Assembly: GCA_028286285.1 (NCBI GenBank)
Contig: JAQBRV010000001.1
Span: 124,001-188,000 of the forward strand
Source of the DNA: Candidatus Saccharimonadota bacterium
GTDB taxonomy: Bacteria > Patescibacteriota > Saccharimonadia > Saccharimonadales > Saccharimonadaceae
Direction: 5' to 3'
DNA length: 64,000 nt
A program made the translations under genes and the position numbers. Shown one piece after another: positions 9,901 to 17,863 of the stretch (within the stretch, counting starts at the first letter, position 1; the number at the start of each line of letters is the position of its first letter). The notes below the pieces were generated by a model. The model was not told the DNA's origin and made no database searches. It saw nothing but the letters and a program-made list of their open reading frames with translations.

Positions 9901-11777
9901 GCGTGCTTGCGGTCAACGGCCCAATGAATGACGCGTACGATCTTTCAGTACCACGACCAGAAAAATGCCCAAACAAGCCAGATGGCGTGAGGAATTTTAT
10001 CGACCACATTTACGTTTCTCCTGAAATTCAAGTGGATTCATCCAAGGAGCCGTTCAAACAAATAGATAGTGGACCTACCAGCAACGGCTCAGACCACCCA
10101 ACCATCTTTTCCGATGTCATAATCCCTGGCTCGGGTGGCGGAGCAACATTCAACATCGCGTCATTCAATATCTGCTACGGTATAGCGACCGACGGTGGCA
10201 TGCCTCCTTGTGCAAAAGGTGTTGATTACATGACCCGCCTTAGTAAATCCGTGAAAGTTATAAAGGATAGTAATATCGAAGTAGCTGGACTTCAGGAAAT
10301 GAGACCAAATCAATATACAGCCATCTTGAGTCCGGATATGCTCGGAGATGCTTATGGAATATTTCCTAAGCCGTATGGAGATAGAGCATACCCTGGTCAG
10401 AATGCTGTTATTTGGAAAAATGATAAATTTGAGTTCATCGAGAATGGCAGTAAGTCGATAGCTGGCTATACAGTTCAGAATGGCGGGAATCCTGAGGCAA
10501 ACGTACAGGTTCATCTGCGCGACCGTGTAACGCAGCAGGATTTTTATATCATTAATATGCACGAACCCGTAGGTAGTGATGGGGATGCAAAAAGCCAACG
10601 GACGGTCAGCGCTAACGAACGAGCCGCGTACGTAAAAGAATTATCGAAAGAGGGTATACCAATCTTTCTAACGGGAGACTTTAACTCCGGCTATCCATCT
10701 AGTACACCTGCTTCTCATCCTTATTGTATATTAACGGACAATACTGATCTTTCAACTGACGAAACTGGTCTTTGGGATGCATGGGATTCTGAGAAAGATA
10801 AAACCGGAAAATGTCCCTCTAGAACAGGAAGTAATCCTGGGATAGTCGATCATATTTACATGAGTACAGACGTAAAGACCACTAAATATAGTACAGTAGC
10901 TCGTTTAACCAACGGGTCTGACCATAATACTCTTATAGCCGCAGTTGCCCTTCCGGGTGGCAGGTCTACTGGGAACGTGCCCAGCTGGACGGAACTTCCG
11001 AAAGTTGATGCGCCAATTGGGGGGCCGGTCGGAGGTATTGTCGACGTGGCAGTAGCAAACATTCAGAAAGGCAGCGGTGTTGCCTCGTCACTACAGAAAC
11101 TGTCTGCGAGTGGGCCGGACTTCATCACCCTTAACGAGGTTGGTGAGACCTCTTTGGGCGCGATGGAAGCGGGCGCGGCCGGCTATGGGGCGTACCGTGA
11201 ACCGAAGGTCGATGGCGGACCGGGTGGTGGTCAACGGTCGATGGACAATGCCATTATGTGGCGTAAGGACAAGTGGACTCTACTCAACGGCGGACGGATG
11301 AAGGTAACCGAGGACGATATGGGATTCAATGGTGGGCAGCCGTTCGTCTGGGATCGTTGGGCAGCTTGGGGTGTCTTTAAGCGCAACGACGGCGCCATTG
11401 TCTCGGTGATTTCCACCCATATGATGACGAACCCCCAGAAGTTCCCCAAACAACACGACAACCCGCCTATGACCCGTATAGAGCAGTATTCGCAGAGTAT
11501 GAATATCCTGTTGCAGCTTACCGCGGTGTTAGCTCAGCACGGCCCTGTGCTCGTGGGTGGCGACATGAACACCCAGCGCGATCAAGGCGGATGGTCAGCT
11601 GTTCCAAAGATGCAGGCGGCTGGCTTCGGTTACGCCAATGATGGTGCTGTCGTATACCTGTTTCACCCTATGGGAACAAAGCTACTTGGACAACGAAACG
11701 TCATTATTGAGTCTGATCACCCCGCTCTGCAAGCCAAGATAAATATGAACGGGGTTGGTCCGGGAGCAATCAAGTAA
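6951..11777 (+). CDS. Large membrane protein with three EEP (DNase I-like) domains
   Basis: Protein of 1608 residues. Residues 1-92 are acidic and cytoplasmic-looking. A hydrophobic segment follows at 95-128, more membrane-prone stretches near 325-355, and a long hydrophobic block at about 453-523. After a cysteine-containing linker come three tandem endonuclease/exonuclease/phosphatase domains at about 801-1058, 1066-1336 and 1364-1600. Each keeps the catalytic signature: domain 1 has SFNVLG, FQEF, SVHDP, GDFNSAY, SDHP; domain 2 has SFNICYG, LQEM, NMHEP, GDFNSGY, SDHN; domain 3 has VANIQKG, LNEVG, STHMM, GGDMNTQ, SDHP. The EEP superfamily includes DNase I, CdtB, sphingomyelinases and inositol phosphatases, so the substrate is open. 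The gene follows virB4, and its stop overlaps the next start. I infer a secretion-linked surface enzyme. The part around 7680-8560 and domain 2 look more AT-rich than domains 1 and 3. Confidence 0.85.
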   Translation: MALSYKNDSEEDERLNPATRAKDLFNQEQAGYDRELSDIENGFDKTADSSKEDENIEKMKNIDDVGQQEDQAGSSFPYNQTGRPEKRKIDFKGIRKKVGPLGFFGAILFGGGGLGLFFFSPGLLLVQMKEIFTNYGSSASRAAPARYNKMLKYTVGNPKVKAACASNPAGKKCTLGTMSEAQKSNYEKAGFKMVGDDVSGRTRITSIEFPDGTRVETGDEFISHTRKNVAAASAANKAHNPATKVFNGGRFTDLVLKRFGQTKSKEKVSGNDEKERKDSINKRTGNDISDEERLKSFSDTYDGRIKASANKVNRFTGPIAIACATYNIGKATIAAVKVANGIRFVSFAMLFLKVADQIKNQGDVDPETASMLGTVLTSTAVSGEKAGLAATDSQGYKIAAYGGEGLLKEFTRAFLLGGNKLLITIDKTIKLLQDKLGGRNNVKFICRSANDPKLILLLILLMCGAGASTGAVAGTIVPLAGNFIGALAGTAFCVGLMLAVAVGIEFVIGILVRLALPYVVEALANSNLDVNKISAVDAGNAMAVGSGVMLGTTALSRGLKAGNKGDVTTFLAATADDKAQMDRIAMYDSKDEPFNVYNEYSFLGSAVRKMGVALHTPNYGSEVLSNLGTIISSPLRLLTPNAGASPASMPVNVSATDLSDCPEYTMTEIGIDCDKMGQPQFVLSPEELAMEVSDNLDYMLDVNRGFHDENEDVVEGSTYSKWLANCTDQRETPMGATFMPIEDTDYDWSTGENCVGATGDGHASEEDLSNFRVYYNSLAEKEDGDYVPPQNTPNPSGGSAFRIASFNVLGKSHTDGPGADKPGFPTWTERIKTSLNVIKSNNLDVVAFQEFEPEQRAYLKENLPNYGQSSHGKTSDSIMWNTDRFTLVDKGTWKTVYFEGPIDEPWVKLKDNDSQQEFYVLSVHDPINKGQGNAQTRYENALAHKALVEKLQAQAPVLLVGDFNSAYTKDGGAGAASDEKLTYCVLAVNGPMNDAYDLSVPRPEKCPNKPDGVRNFIDHIYVSPEIQVDSSKEPFKQIDSGPTSNGSDHPTIFSDVIIPGSGGGATFNIASFNICYGIATDGGMPPCAKGVDYMTRLSKSVKVIKDSNIEVAGLQEMRPNQYTAILSPDMLGDAYGIFPKPYGDRAYPGQNAVIWKNDKFEFIENGSKSIAGYTVQNGGNPEANVQVHLRDRVTQQDFYIINMHEPVGSDGDAKSQRTVSANERAAYVKELSKEGIPIFLTGDFNSGYPSSTPASHPYCILTDNTDLSTDETGLWDAWDSEKDKTGKCPSRTGSNPGIVDHIYMSTDVKTTKYSTVARLTNGSDHNTLIAAVALPGGRSTGNVPSWTELPKVDAPIGGPVGGIVDVAVANIQKGSGVASSLQKLSASGPDFITLNEVGETSLGAMEAGAAGYGAYREPKVDGGPGGGQRSMDNAIMWRKDKWTLLNGGRMKVTEDDMGFNGGQPFVWDRWAAWGVFKRNDGAIVSVISTHMMTNPQKFPKQHDNPPMTRIEQYSQSMNILLQLTAVLAQHGPVLVGGDMNTQRDQGGWSAVPKMQAAGFGYANDGAVVYLFHPMGTKLLGQRNVIIESDHPALQAKINMNGVGPGAIK

Positions 11778-13090
11778 TGCTTCGCGTCACTACGTCCAGA
11801 ATGTTCGTCATCTCAACGATGATGAAAATGGTGGCTAGAGCAGGTGTATATTGTTTAATAGCCCTCTGTGTATTTATCGGATCAATCTCACTCGTTTCTG
11901 CAACCGACCAGCAGTTCCTTGACGAAAACGACATTATCTATTCCGGGCAAGAGCCAGTTATTGAATGTTCTGTGGATACGTCTCCTTCAGCTGCATTCGG
12001 AGGTCTTGACGGGTTCTTGAGAGCGCTCGCTGATCAAGAAAGTGGCGGCGACCCCAAGGCGGCGAATCCCACTTCGTCCGCTCGAGGCAAATATCAATAC
12101 ATAACCAGTACTTGGCAGGCGCGAGCAAGCTTATATCCTCCTTCTGGGGACTATTCGACAGCCGACAAAGCACCAGAAGAGGTTCAAGACGCTGTTGCAT
12201 ATATAGAATATGCTCAGATATGGAACAAATATAAGGGCAGTGTGTTCCATCTTGCAGTTAATCACTTCTATCCGGCTGCAAATGAGGATCCTTCTCTTCT
12301 TGATAAAAAGATCGGTTCAAACACCATAACCCCTCGAGAATATGCAGACAGTATCGTCAAAAAAGTAAAAGAGGGGGCTGGCTCAAATATACCACTCAAA
12401 TACAGTGAGGCGCCTGAGTTTGATAAATACCTAAGCAAAGCAACAAATGGTCAAGGGGTATTCTCTGGCGACACTAGTGATAGTGGAAATACTTTGCCCG
12501 GCTGCAATACAAGTGGTGATCTCGGGCCAATAGAAGAGGGTGGGCTGACGGAGGAACAGGCAAAACAGCTTATGATGAATTATGGAGAGAATAAGAGCGG
12601 CGATACCGAAAGAACGATCGGTGCAAGTTATTGGGCAGATTGCTCCCCGGGTGGTAATGGATCTAACTGTGTATCCTTTTCTCGATTCTTCCTTAATAAG
12701 TTTACGGGTTCACCGGCACCAACTCCTATGGGGAATGGGGTAGATGTTGTGAGTAATTTGGCCGCAAGTGGTGTACCGACCGGTAGTAGACCGAGGGTAT
12801 TTTCGGTCTTCAGTATGTCGAGTTCAAGCGCCGAGGGTCACACGGGTGTTGTACTTGGGATACATGGTAATACAGCAATTGTCGGGCATGCAAGTTGTAC
12901 TAGGGGTCAAAATGGCATTGGTGGTAAGGGTGATGGTACAATTAACGGTGATGGGTCAGGTTTTATCATGACAGGAACATTGAACCGGTCGGGTGGCGCA
13001 TGGTATGCAAGTGGTGTACCGGTCGACTTTGCTTATCCTAAGAATATCGACACTAACAAGATACAGGATTACATCAATGGCAATATCTAG
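11777..13090 (+). CDS. Transglycosylase-CHAP cell-wall hydrolase (VirB1-like)
   Basis: Protein of 437 residues. Its ATG overlaps the previous TAA by one base (a later start at the MMK near residue 18 is also possible). A signal peptide ends near ALVSA-like residues at about 45. Residues 70-150 are a lytic transglycosylase/lysozyme-like domain: DGFLRALADQESGGD with the likely catalytic Glu, then ARGKYQYITSTWQ. Residues about 285-400 are a CHAP amidase/peptidase domain with Cys in GSNCVSFSRF and His in EGHTGVV. It would cut both glycan strands and peptide links of peptidoglycan. In type IV secretion loci this is the VirB1-type role of opening the wall for the channel; attack on a host cell wall is an alternative. 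The next gene overlaps its end by 14 bases. Confidence 0.85.
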   Translation: MLRVTTSRMFVISTMMKMVARAGVYCLIALCVFIGSISLVSATDQQFLDENDIIYSGQEPVIECSVDTSPSAAFGGLDGFLRALADQESGGDPKAANPTSSARGKYQYITSTWQARASLYPPSGDYSTADKAPEEVQDAVAYIEYAQIWNKYKGSVFHLAVNHFYPAANEDPSLLDKKIGSNTITPREYADSIVKKVKEGAGSNIPLKYSEAPEFDKYLSKATNGQGVFSGDTSDSGNTLPGCNTSGDLGPIEEGGLTEEQAKQLMMNYGENKSGDTERTIGASYWADCSPGGNGSNCVSFSRFFLNKFTGSPAPTPMGNGVDVVSNLAASGVPTGSRPRVFSVFSMSSSSAEGHTGVVLGIHGNTAIVGHASCTRGQNGIGGKGDGTINGDGSGFIMTGTLNRSGGAWYASGVPVDFAYPKNIDTNKIQDYINGNI

Positions 13091-13826
13091 AACTAGGAAA
13101 ATTATAATTATCTTCGTATTAGCTGTTTTGGTTATCTTTGCTGTTTTTATATATTTTAGTTTAAGGAATCCATACGGCAACTACTTAGATATATCCAACT
13201 TAGATCAGCATACCTCGAATAAACCCTCCGATGAAGATAGAGTAAACTTTATAAAACATGAACTTTTTAACGCTGTAAGCGACAATATCGATCATCACCT
13301 TGACAGTAATTCCATCAAAGACATCGTTATAAGAAAAGGCTCTTTCAACCAGGATCTCGATAAGTATACGAATGTTAATACGGTAAGTTTTATAGTGGAT
13401 ATAGCAAGTATAAAACAATCCTACAGGGTGTCCTATCAATGGGATAACGACGGTAAGTATGGTAGTAAAGTAGAGCTAGATGAGTATGGTACAAAAGTTA
13501 ATTGTCTACCCATTGACGAACTTAAGTACGGAGACTTTGATTGCACCGATAAGAGTAGGGAGGAAACTGGCGAAGAAAATTACGATCCAGTTGGACTTGT
13601 GCTACCACACCGTGTCGGGTCAAAATATACGATTATTGACTATACTAAATCCACAAGTCCCAATGGGGGAGCGCCTATTATTACACTACTTGTAGACGTG
13701 TATTCTTCAAAACTATCGCCAGAAATAACGGATGCCGCTTTAGATAACTATAGTATTGAAATAGAGAAGTGGTTGAGTTCAAAGAAACTAGACCCTAAAA
13801 GATATATTGTTTATTATAGCTATTAA
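13077..13826 (+). CDS. Single-pass membrane protein of unknown function in the secretion operon
   Basis: Protein of 249 residues from the ATG at 13077, which overlaps the hydrolase gene by 14 bases; the frame is open further upstream but the peptide there is a shadow of the hydrolase. A basic start (MAISRTRK) and one hydrophobic helix (about 9-29) anchor it. The remaining roughly 215 residues are hydrophilic and probably outside the membrane. There is no cysteine pair or known motif that I recognise. Position and coupling suggest a structural or accessory part of the secretion apparatus, in the way VirB8-like proteins are single-pass with a periplasmic domain; this is only an analogy. Codon use is AT-richer than in virB4. 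Confidence 0.7.
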   Translation: MAISRTRKIIIIFVLAVLVIFAVFIYFSLRNPYGNYLDISNLDQHTSNKPSDEDRVNFIKHELFNAVSDNIDHHLDSNSIKDIVIRKGSFNQDLDKYTNVNTVSFIVDIASIKQSYRVSYQWDNDGKYGSKVELDEYGTKVNCLPIDELKYGDFDCTDKSREETGEENYDPVGLVLPHRVGSKYTIIDYTKSTSPNGGAPIITLLVDVYSSKLSPEITDAALDNYSIEIEKWLSSKKLDPKRYIVYYSY

Positions 13827-13857
13827 TGATTGTTAATTTAAAAGCGGGTGTTTAGGT

Positions 13858-14895
13858 TTAAAGGTTGATGTAATTACTAGGAAAAATAGTCTTAGTAGTG
13901 GATGTTGAGGTTATTAATGTCTGGTAGTTGTTTGTTGTAATATTTTCCTGACGAGCCTCATCGAGCTCACTAAATACATCGTCAAGTAGTATAACAGGGG
14001 TGAGATCGGTAATTTGATAGATAATATCTGCCTCTATTTGTTTTAGGGCGAGGATAATCGATCTATTTTCGCCTCGTGAGGCGCCGCTGGCGGCGAGAGA
14101 CTGGTTGTATGAAAAAATAATATCATCGCGGTGTGGTCCGACCGAAGTGTAGCCGAGTAATTTATCTTTGTCGGTATTTTTCGAAAGGTCTGACATTAGT
14201 TTCTGTTGGATATTGTCGACGAGGGTGTGAGAGTAGTGAATTGCGACTACGTCATCGGTTCGGGAAATCGACTGGTAGGTGTTGGTGAGTAGTTGGTTAA
14301 TTTTTTCAGCGAATAGCGTCCGCTCTGTCACGATATAGGCGCCGTATTCACTCATAGCTACATTCCATACAAAGAGCTCGTCTGGTGTGATGTGCGGCTG
14401 TTTGAGGAGATTATTGCGCTGTTTGAGGGCTCGGTCGTACTTTCGAAGTGATTGGCTATAGAGCGGGTTGATTTGGCTAATAAAATGATCGATGAAGAAG
14501 CGGCGGCGCACCGGGGAGCCATTAATAAGACGAAGATCTTCCGGTTCGAACAGTACAACGGGGTACTTATTAGTATTTGTGAGTCGGTAGGATATTTTTT
14601 CGTCGACCACGAACTGTTTTCGCCCGGTTTGCTTCATTGAATCAAACTTCACCGTTCTGACAGTTCCGTCATCCATTTCAATATCAATCCGGTACCAGGG
14701 GGAGTCTTTTTGAAGCACATCTGCGTCACTCCCGCGAAACGAAGTCCCTTGTAGTGCGATATAGAGTGCTTCGAGCAGGGAGGTTTTTCCAGTACCATTT
14801 TTTCCAGTAATAATTGTCGTAACCGGGGAAAGTTCGATTACTTTTTTCGTATGATTACGGACATGTTGCACGCCAATTTTCGTGATGTGTGACAT
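13858..14895 (-). CDS. recF: RecF, recombination/replication-gap repair ATPase
   Basis: Protein of 345 residues, slightly shorter than the usual 355-370. The P-loop GKNGTGKT is at 31-38, the central part has RRRFIDHFISQINPLYS, and the C-terminal ABC signature and Walker B region reads ASGASRGENR and LLDDVFSELD. RecF binds DNA at single-strand/double-strand junctions and helps load RecA at gaps. It lies 5 bases downstream of dnaN on the same strand, in the conserved dnaA-dnaN-recF order. It converges with the secretion operon, with only 31 bases between the two stop codons and no visible terminator. Confidence 0.95.
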   Translation of the reverse strand: MSHITKIGVQHVRNHTKKVIELSPVTTIITGKNGTGKTSLLEALYIALQGTSFRGSDADVLQKDSPWYRIDIEMDDGTVRTVKFDSMKQTGRKQFVVDEKISYRLTNTNKYPVVLFEPEDLRLINGSPVRRRFFIDHFISQINPLYSQSLRKYDRALKQRNNLLKQPHITPDELFVWNVAMSEYGAYIVTERTLFAEKINQLLTNTYQSISRTDDVVAIHYSHTLVDNIQQKLMSDLSKNTDKDKLLGYTSVGPHRDDIIFSYNQSLAASGASRGENRSIILALKQIEADIIYQITDLTPVILLDDVFSELDEARQENITTNNYQTLITSTSTTKTIFPSNYINL

Positions 14896-14900
14896 AGAAA

Positions 14901-16004
14901 TTAGCTCTTTAGGGGCATAATGATGTGTTTGTAGTTCGCCGACTTACTTCCGTCGGTTAGTACACAAGGTGACAGTTTTCCACTAAATCGGAAGGTGACT
15001 CTGTCGCCGTCGAGAACTGACAACGCTTCGTTAAGGTAGCGAGAGTTAAGGGTGACCGTTCCGTCCTGGGTGATTGTCTCAGCTTCAGCTTCAGAGGTAT
15101 TTTCGCCTAGTTCTGAGGCGATTGAGTGGATTGAGAGAGTCTTGGTTTCACTGACCGCACTAATAGTGACGCTGCCGCCAGATTCACGCGCAAATAAACT
15201 GGCGATTTTAGTAATTCGTACAAAATCATCTTTTTTGAGAATAATCTCTGTTTCCGATGTTTTCGGAATAAGTTGACGGTAGTCGGGGAAAATACCATCA
15301 ATCAGACGGCTGGTAATTTCGGTTTCATTGAGTTTGAAATGAACCTGTGTGTCGTTAAAGAGAAGTTCAATCTCCTCTACCTCATCATTAATCGTCCGTA
15401 GTACTTCCTGGAGAGTGCTGGCAGGAATGATAGCTGAGAGTTCGGTTTTAGTATCGATCAGGTACTTTTCTGATAGGCGATAGCCGTCAGTCGCCGCCAG
15501 GTATAATTTACCCTCAAACGAGTGCCAATACACTCCAGTGAGCACGGGTCGAGTTGAATCGGAGCTACTTGTTACCATCGTTTGAGATACGGCTTTTTTG
15601 AAATCTTCAGTGGTTACAATGTATTTGATCGATGTTTTCTTATCGATTACTGGGAGTTCTGGGAATTCGTCGGCCACCATGCCGTTGATAATAGAGCTGT
15701 AGTGACCACAAGTAATCTTCAGGTGATCGTTCTCAACCTTGAGGTTGATTTGTTCTTTTGGTAAGTTCGACACAAACTCTGTTATAAGCCGAGCAGGGAT
15801 GGTAATCGAACCTTCACGAACAACTTTTGCACCAACATAATTACTTGAGGCTACTTCGAGGTTTGTTGCTGCTACGAGGAGGCGATTGTTGTCAGTTCGA
15901 AGTAGGATATTTTCAAGAATTGGCAGTTGGGCCTTATTAGTCGCAACCCGGCTAACGTTCGAAAGTGCGCGGGTAAAGTTTTCTTGGGTGACTTGTAGTT
16001 CCAT
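14901..16004 (-). CDS. dnaN: DNA polymerase III sliding clamp (beta subunit)
   Basis: Protein of 367 residues, the normal length for three clamp domains. It opens MELQVTQENFTRALSNVSRV and ends with the conserved hydrophobic tail (KHIIMPLKS, matching the family ending M-P-hydrophobic). An AGGA ribosome binding site lies in the leader. The ring-shaped dimer tethers polymerase to DNA. It sits between dnaA and recF on the same strand, with a 261-base dnaA-dnaN spacer that carries repeated octamers. Confidence 0.97.
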   Translation of the reverse strand: MELQVTQENFTRALSNVSRVATNKAQLPILENILLRTDNNRLLVAATNLEVASSNYVGAKVVREGSITIPARLITEFVSNLPKEQINLKVENDHLKITCGHYSSIINGMVADEFPELPVIDKKTSIKYIVTTEDFKKAVSQTMVTSSSDSTRPVLTGVYWHSFEGKLYLAATDGYRLSEKYLIDTKTELSAIIPASTLQEVLRTINDEVEEIELLFNDTQVHFKLNETEITSRLIDGIFPDYRQLIPKTSETEIILKKDDFVRITKIASLFARESGGSVTISAVSETKTLSIHSIASELGENTSEAEAETITQDGTVTLNSRYLNEALSVLDGDRVTFRFSGKLSPCVLTDGSKSANYKHIIMPLKS

Positions 16005-16103
16005 AACTATTAAATCCTTTTTATCTTTTTGCTTAGTATTAATAGGCTCTGTGGATTGCGGGTATAACTATTTTCTAACAGAGATAATTGAGATAATTTG
16101 GCC

Positions 16104-16261
16104 GTGTACAACTGAGCGGAGAACTTTTGGTCTCGTGAGGGTATAACATGGAGTTGTCCGAGCTGTGAACTAATAAATGAAATAGGTCGCATAACTAATG
16201 TGTACAACCTCACACTCTTAACCCACTGCACCGTGAACAGGTTGTGGACATATTGTACACA
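16104..16261. promoter_or_regulatory. Repeated GTGTACAA octamers in the dnaA-dnaN spacer
   Basis: The 261-base spacer between dnaA and dnaN holds GTGTACAA at 16104-16111 and 16200-16207 and the inverted copy TTGTACAC at 16253-16260. The last two extend to a 9-bp inverted pair (TGTGTACAA and TTGTACACA). Weak DnaA-box-like words also occur (TGTGGATTG at 16050, TGTGGACAT near 16244). This is a likely binding region for a regulator of dnaN, or part of the origin. No protein can be assigned from the sequence. Confidence 0.45.
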
Positions 16262-16265
16262 CACC

Positions 16266-17621
16266 TTAAGCATAAAGTTTCTCCCGGATTTCAGCGACTT
16301 GTTCACGGATAAGGAAGTCGAGTTTGATCGCTTTTTCAATTTTTTCAACCGAATGAATCGCGGTAGTGTGGTCTTTTCGACCAAGTTCGGTCGCGATCTT
16401 TGGGAAACTCAAATGAAGCTCACTTCGAAGTAGATACATGGCAATTTGCCGCGGGGTGACGATATGTTTGTCGCGCTTCGGGCTACAGATCTCATCGGTC
16501 TTAATTTGGAAGTGACGAGCTGTTTTTTCGATGATCTGTTTTGAGGTGACATATTGTGGTCGGCTACGGCGAACGTTTCCAATCAACCCTTCAGCAGTTG
16601 AAATATCAGGTGTCACGCCACGCATCTCTGCATAGGCAAGGAGTTGGTTAAGTGCACCTTCAAGCTCACGGATATTTGTCTTAATATTGTTTGCGAGGTA
16701 CTCTACTGTCTCACGAGACAGTTCGATATTTGATTGAGCAGACTTTGCCTCGACGATCGCACAGCGAGTTTCAAAATCAGGCATTTGAATATCGATCGCC
16801 ATACCCCATTCAAAACGACTACGAAGACGCTCGGTGAGGGTAGGGATACTACGCGGTGGTTTATCACTACTAATAATAATCTGCTTGTTCGATTGATGAA
16901 GCGCATTAAAGGTGTGGAAGAATTCTTCCTGAGTCTTCTCTTTACCGGCGATAAACTGCATATCGTCGATAATAAGGACATCGACATTACGGTACTTATC
17001 GGAAAAGCCCTTTTTCTTAAAACGAATACTCTCCAAGAAATCTTTCACAAATGTTTCTGAACTAATATAAAGCACCTTAGCGCCCGGGTTATTGGTGACA
17101 ATTTCATTGCCAACCGCTTGCATAAGGTGGGTTTTACCCAGCCCCACACCGCCATAGAGGAAGAGTGGGTTGTATTTTACCCCTGGATTAGCCGCCACCG
17201 CCTGACAGGCGGTGTAGGCGAGGTCATTACTCGAGCCAACGATAAAATTCGCGAACGTATAACGCGGGTTAAGACCGTTAATAGGCATTGGTGAGGCCAT
17301 TAGAGAACTTGTCGCCACCGATGGGGAGGTGATTGCCTGCTCACTTTGAACTACTTCACGAGTAATAACTTTTTTATTTAACATCTTAACGGTATAACTA
17401 ATGCGTTCAGTCACGATACCATTTTTCTTCAAGACATCACGTACCTGGTCATTAAACTTCACTTCGAACTGACGCTTCGCGAAGATGTTAGGGACAGCGA
17501 TCACAATACCGTCATCGGAATTACTAAGGAGTTCAGTATTTTTAAACCACGTCATGTAGGTTGCACGCGAAACTGACAATTCAATTTCACCTAATACGCT
17601 TTGCCATAAGGCTTGGTGCAT
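16266..17621 (-). CDS. dnaA: Chromosomal replication initiator DnaA
   Basis: Protein of 451 residues with the four-domain layout. The N-terminal helicase-loading domain starts MHQALWQSVLGEIEL. A short linker (about 85-115) leads to the AAA+ core with Walker A GGVGLGKT at 157-164 and Walker B LIIDDMQF near 215, and then the C-terminal DNA-binding domain with KDHTTAIHSVEKI. A GGGAG ribosome binding site lies about 8 bases upstream of the ATG. It binds the DnaA boxes located directly upstream (17680-17793) and opens the origin. Transcription runs away from that origin, as do dnaN and recF. Confidence 0.98.
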   Translation of the reverse strand: MHQALWQSVLGEIELSVSRATYMTWFKNTELLSNSDDGIVIAVPNIFAKRQFEVKFNDQVRDVLKKNGIVTERISYTVKMLNKKVITREVVQSEQAITSPSVATSSLMASPMPINGLNPRYTFANFIVGSSNDLAYTACQAVAANPGVKYNPLFLYGGVGLGKTHLMQAVGNEIVTNNPGAKVLYISSETFVKDFLESIRFKKKGFSDKYRNVDVLIIDDMQFIAGKEKTQEEFFHTFNALHQSNKQIIISSDKPPRSIPTLTERLRSRFEWGMAIDIQMPDFETRCAIVEAKSAQSNIELSRETVEYLANNIKTNIRELEGALNQLLAYAEMRGVTPDISTAEGLIGNVRRSRPQYVTSKQIIEKTARHFQIKTDEICSPKRDKHIVTPRQIAMYLLRSELHLSFPKIATELGRKDHTTAIHSVEKIEKAIKLDFLIREQVAEIREKLYA

Positions 17622-17639
17622 TCCACAACTCCCTGTGTT

Positions 17640-17860
17640 TTATACTGTTACTACCCATAATTATACGGCAGTCGGGCAGTTTTCCACAACCTCAAAATAG
17701 AAATGAAACCAGGGTGTCACAGGAGTACGACTTATCCACAAATACCCACCAGCCCTGTTAATGTGTGGATAAAGACGGCGAAACTGTGGATAGATTTCTT
17801 TACTAAAAAACCATCCACCCAAAAACGCAACCGCTCACGCTTGAAAAAAACACCCTAAAA
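17640..17860. other. Probable replication origin (oriC) with DnaA boxes
   Basis: The dnaA-rpmH spacer contains two perfect DnaA boxes in opposite orientation, TTATCCACA at 17732-17740 and TGTGGATAA at 17764-17772. Single-mismatch copies are TTTTCCACA at 17680-17688 and TGTGGATAG at 17785-17793. Genes diverge from this point (dnaA leftward, rpmH rightward), the standard arrangement around a bacterial origin. An A/T-rich stretch (about 17793-17812) could be the unwinding element but is short. GC skew was not computed. Confidence 0.8.
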
Positions 17861-17863
17861 CGG

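Noticed and set aside
12993-13076. A longer N-terminus for the single-pass protein at 13077
   Set aside because: The extra 28 codons lie within the CHAP gene, and the ATG at 13077 opens a normal basic-plus-hydrophobic membrane anchor.
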